From: Pterois miles
Lineage: Eukaryota > Chordata > Actinopteri > Perciformes > Scorpaenidae
DNA length: 64,000 bases
Direction: 5' to 3'
Assembly: GCA_947000775.1 (NCBI GenBank)
Contig: CAMQGK010000567.1
Coordinates: 19,932,001-19,996,000 of the forward strand
A program made the position numbers and the translations under genes. This document shows, piece by piece, positions 61,183-64,000 of this stretch. The notes beneath the pieces are model-generated. The model made no database searches. It was not told the origin of the DNA and saw only the letters and a program-made list of their open reading frames with translations. How positions within the stretch are numbered: the first letter of the stretch is position 1; each line of letters starts with the position of its first letter.

Positions 61183-61612
61183 GGAGCGCTGATCAAATGG
61201 TCGACTAGGCAGCGCTGATCAAATATGAATTAAGATTCTGTTACGTTCTCATTTTACAGTTAAACCATAACTACAAGATGACTGTGAAAACTTCTGAGGT
61301 GAGAAATGAGTATTACAGTAACAGAATATTGATTCATATTTGATCAACGCTGCCTGTTTGACCGTTTGATGGGAGTTCATGAGTGACTGACAGCTGCCTC
61401 CATTGAATGAACAGCCAATAGGAGCTCTTTTTCTCTGAAATGACCAGTGATTGGTCAAAGCCTCCCGTCACAGGCTAGATGTTTTAACACCTGAAAACAG
61501 CCATGAGGAGGTGAAGTTAGAAGTCTATTTTTCTCTCAGAACACTTGAATTACAACATGCTAAAAGATTTTTTTCCCAATGATGCTAAAATATTTTGCCT
61601 ACTGCAAATTTA
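61183..61612. repeat. Dispersed repeat with long hairpin, copy 1
   Basis: About 370 bases match 63,266-63,599: TCTCATTTTACAG..TAAAC, TGAGGTGAGAAAT, GCTGCCT, TCTCTGAAATGACC and GCCTACTGCA..TTTAA. At its left, 61,183-61,240 and 61,318-61,372 are inverted copies (GCAGCG.TGATCAAATATGAA), giving a ~50-base hairpin stem. It looks like a teleost MITE; no coding content. Confidence 0.75.
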
Positions 61613-62104
61613 ACTATAAATTCTCCAATTTTCTACAGTATCACCAGGTGGCACAACTACAGTAAATTGAAGAAGACCATTACTCACAGGATTACACATA
61701 CTGCCTGACACTTCAAACTTTTCACATACTGTATGAAAAGATTGCTGAATATTTTCATAGATTTGCCTTGTGAGAGAAGGACGACAGAGACCGCCTGGTG
61801 GACAGGGCTGATATTTTATCGATGAATGTCATAATTCATTTACAAGCTAATAGTGCCGGAGTCATAACCGTAACCTGCCTTGAACTGCCCTGTTGCCCTG
61901 ATGTCACGGTGCAGCCACTGTACCAGCAGGGCTGTTGAATGGCAGCTTATCATCTCAAGCACTGGCTGGGGAAGTGGAACAATTTAATCACATTAATCTC
62001 ATTTCACCCACTGGCTGATATTATATTATACTGAGTTAAGCAAAGTTTAACTGCCCTTACTTTAAATGCATTATTAAGGTGGGTAAATTATGTTTTACTT
62101 GAGA
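61613..62104. other. Intergenic DNA, no gene seen
   Basis: Nothing recognisable beyond ordinary sequence. No open frame of interest. Confidence 0.45.
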
Positions 62105-62265
62105 ATGAACAGCTGATGTTTAACTTAAAGTACTCAATACTGTAATTGACTACAGTTTTGGGATACTTTACTGGAGTATTTTTACTACCTTTTACTTCTA
62201 CTTGACCACATTTCAGATGGAAATATCATTTATATGACAGCTACATTTACTAGTTACTTTAAAAA
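62105..62265. repeat. Dispersed repeat remnant (TTTTACTTCTACTTGACCAC type)
   Basis: It contains TTAAAGTACTCAATACTG, GGAGTATTTTTACTACC and CAGCTACATTTACTAGTTAC. I recognise this as a common teleost interspersed repeat. There is no second copy in the window. Confidence 0.5.
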
Positions 62266-62721
62266 ACTCACAATCTTCTTATGAAATAAAAAATATATTG
62301 CTAAAGATTAAATCAGTAGTTTTCAAACTTGTTGGCTTGTGACCCCTTACTAAAAATAAATATTCAGTTGGGGCTCATTGTGTCACGTTTCAGATCAGTA
62401 CTAGTTACACTAAAGAGTGACTTTCTCTCTAAACATCTTAGATGGTTTCATTTAAATTACTGTTCAAGGCCCAAAGAGGTAAAATAATTCAATTTTTCAC
62501 AAAAAAGCAGATATTAGAGAAAAGTCAAAATAATATTTTTAAAAAGGAAAAAAATATATACTACACATTTGTAGCTAAACTTTATTTTGTCTTGTTTACA
62601 CCATCAATCATCTCACAATGCCTCAGATTTACCATGTAAACTTTTATAGCGGCCAGACCCCTAAGTTAGAAACCACTGGACTATATATACTGTATACACT
62701 ATATATATGTGTATGCTGTCC

Positions 62722-63033
62722 AAAGCTGCAGTTAATCAATTAATTGATGAGTTGTCAAATATTTAAATAAATAAATTAATAAATAAATTAATCTCAAACT
62801 GTTTTGATAATTGATTAATTGGTTTAAATAATTTCTTTAAAAAATTTAAAAAATCCTCTGATAGCAGCGTCTTAAATGTGAATATTTTCTGGTTTCTTTA
62901 CTCCTCTGTGAGAGTAAACTGAATATCTTTGAGTTGTGGACAAAACAAGACATTTTATAGACTAAACATCTAATTAGTTCATTGAGAAAATAATCAATAG
63001 ATTAACTGACAAAATAATCATTAGTTAGCCCTG
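62722..63033. mobile_element. MITE with GCAGTTAATC / GTTAGCCCT ends
   Basis: It starts AAAGCTGCAGTTAATCAATT and ends ATAATCATTAGTTAGCCCT, imperfect inverted ends. The interior has AATGTGAATATTTTCTGG and TTGTGGACAAAACAAGACAT, words of a teleost repeat I recognise. No coding capacity. Confidence 0.65.
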
Positions 63034-63190
63034 TTTAAAACTATGCCACATAACACTCAACAGGGCCACATTTTTGCTGCATAAATAGTTTAACTTTTAA
63101 TTTAACTGTTGATACAAAGCACATTTTTTCTGATTATTTGCTGGTTTCCTCCGGGGCTCCTAATGGTATCTGCAAGATTTCATTTTCATA

Positions 63191-63267
63191 AAGTTTGTGA
63201 CCCGGCAGCCATGTTGAGATCAGTTGAGGAAATATCAAGCACCGCCCACCAGCCGGGTCACAAACTT
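63191..63267. repeat. Perfect 16-bp inverted repeat (hairpin)
   Basis: AAGTTTGTGACCCGGC (63,191-63,206) is exactly inverted at 63,252-63,267 with a 45-base loop. It lies directly before the second copy of the dispersed repeat. Confidence 0.85.
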
Positions 63268-63599
63268 TCTCATTTTACAGCTAAACAATAACTGCAAGAT
63301 GTTTCTTAACACATCTGAGGTGAGAAATAGATGTTATAGTAACAGAATAATGATTCATATATGATCAGCGCTGCCTAGTCCAGTTTGATCAGTGATTGAC
63401 AGTTGCCTCCGTTGACTGATCAGCCAATTGGAACGCTCTCTCTCTCTGAAATGACCTGTGACTGGCAAAAGTCTCCCGTCATGGGTGGGATTTTTTAAAG
63501 CCTGAAAACAGAGCCATGAGGAGGTGCAGAAGTCTGAAAGGTTATTATGGTATTTTTTCCCCAATGATGCCAAAAATATTCTGCCTACTGCAGGTTTAA
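63266..63599. repeat. Dispersed repeat, copy 2
   Basis: Diverged partner of 61,243-61,612, collinear over its length, ending CTGCCTACTGCAGGTTTAA. Identity is roughly 75-80% by eye. The 72-codon minus-strand open frame over it is a by-product. Confidence 0.75.
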
Positions 63600-64000
63600 G
63601 TAATAGACCTGCGTACTGTGTGTCTTACACCACTGCATAAACTGCAATGCTACAATTAATAATGATAATGCAGGAATTAACCTGAAATGTGAATGGCTGT
63701 GGTGCTGACTGTGGTTAACTGCACTCTTCAGTGGACTCTTATCTTATCAGCTGGCTAGTGACACTGGAGTGATTTCACTACAGCTGACTGTAGACCATGG
63801 AGGGGCTGGTTGGCTGGCTGGCTGGTCGGCCGACCGACTGACTGGGTAGGAGTGCCAGTCAGGAGAGGTTTTATGACACTGACTACAGATCGAAGTCCAC
63901 TTGTGGGCCCCGAACAGCCATCAGTCCACCGGGGCTGTTGGGTCTGCCTTTCTGTGGCTCTTCTATGGCACCTGTCTGGTCTCCTGGTCTCTGTAACAAT
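63600..64000. other. Window end, no gene recognised
   Basis: It contains a short GGCTGGCTGGCTGG / CCGACCGACTGACTGG repeat at about 63,805-63,845 and GC-richer sequence to the edge. An exon could begin beyond the window, but nothing is supported. Confidence 0.4.

Overview
This looks like nuclear DNA of a ray-finned fish, probably a percomorph. It has intron-containing genes with GT-AG splice sites and long AT-rich stretches. It also carries families of dispersed DNA transposons and LINE tails of the kind common in teleosts, and two genes whose exons match vertebrate rdh8 and a secreted SOUL/HEBP2-like haem-binding protein.

Layout. Positions 1-311 hold the end of a dispersed DNA transposon. 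An rdh8-like short-chain dehydrogenase/reductase gene lies on the minus strand at 619-3864 (six coding exons, 308 residues by joining), with a long inverted repeat in its fifth intron. Positions 3.9-9.5 kb are mostly AT-rich and gene-poor, apart from a small CpG island at about 6.43-6.75 kb. From 9.5 to 54.6 kb lies a satellite-dominated block. Its main part (13.36-46.48 kb) is about 190 copies of a 154-bp unit, itself four diverged ~38-bp subunits. The same core motif runs in the opposite orientation, as looser monomeric repeat, on both flanks. Inside the array sit four near-identical 895-bp hAT-derived elements and a fifth 5'-truncated one. A 111-bp fragment of the 5' end of 18S rRNA marks the right-hand orientation switch. 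Around the array are three copies of an intron-containing kinesin-1 heavy chain (kif5-like) pseudogene fragment, and a Tc1-like transposon interrupted by a 5'-truncated Ty3/gypsy element with its 3' LTR.

From 54.6 kb the sequence returns to ordinary AT-rich DNA: a moderately CpG-bearing patch, a 40-bp minisatellite built on the satellite core (56.0-56.34 kb), and a complete seven-exon SOUL-family gene on the plus strand (57,580-60,784, 219 residues, signal peptide). The last 3 kb hold its 3' end and several dispersed repeats.

The two intact genes show no functional link. The main interest is the satellite: its tetrameric higher-order unit, a second level of amplification (~6.28 kb) carrying one ancestral hAT insertion, the embedded rDNA fragment, and the orientation flips. 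Several patches inside the array lack cytosines, by deletion rather than C-to-T change. These look like consensus errors, so fine structure and copy number there should be read with caution. Most open reading frames inside the array are by-products of the repeat and are not listed.
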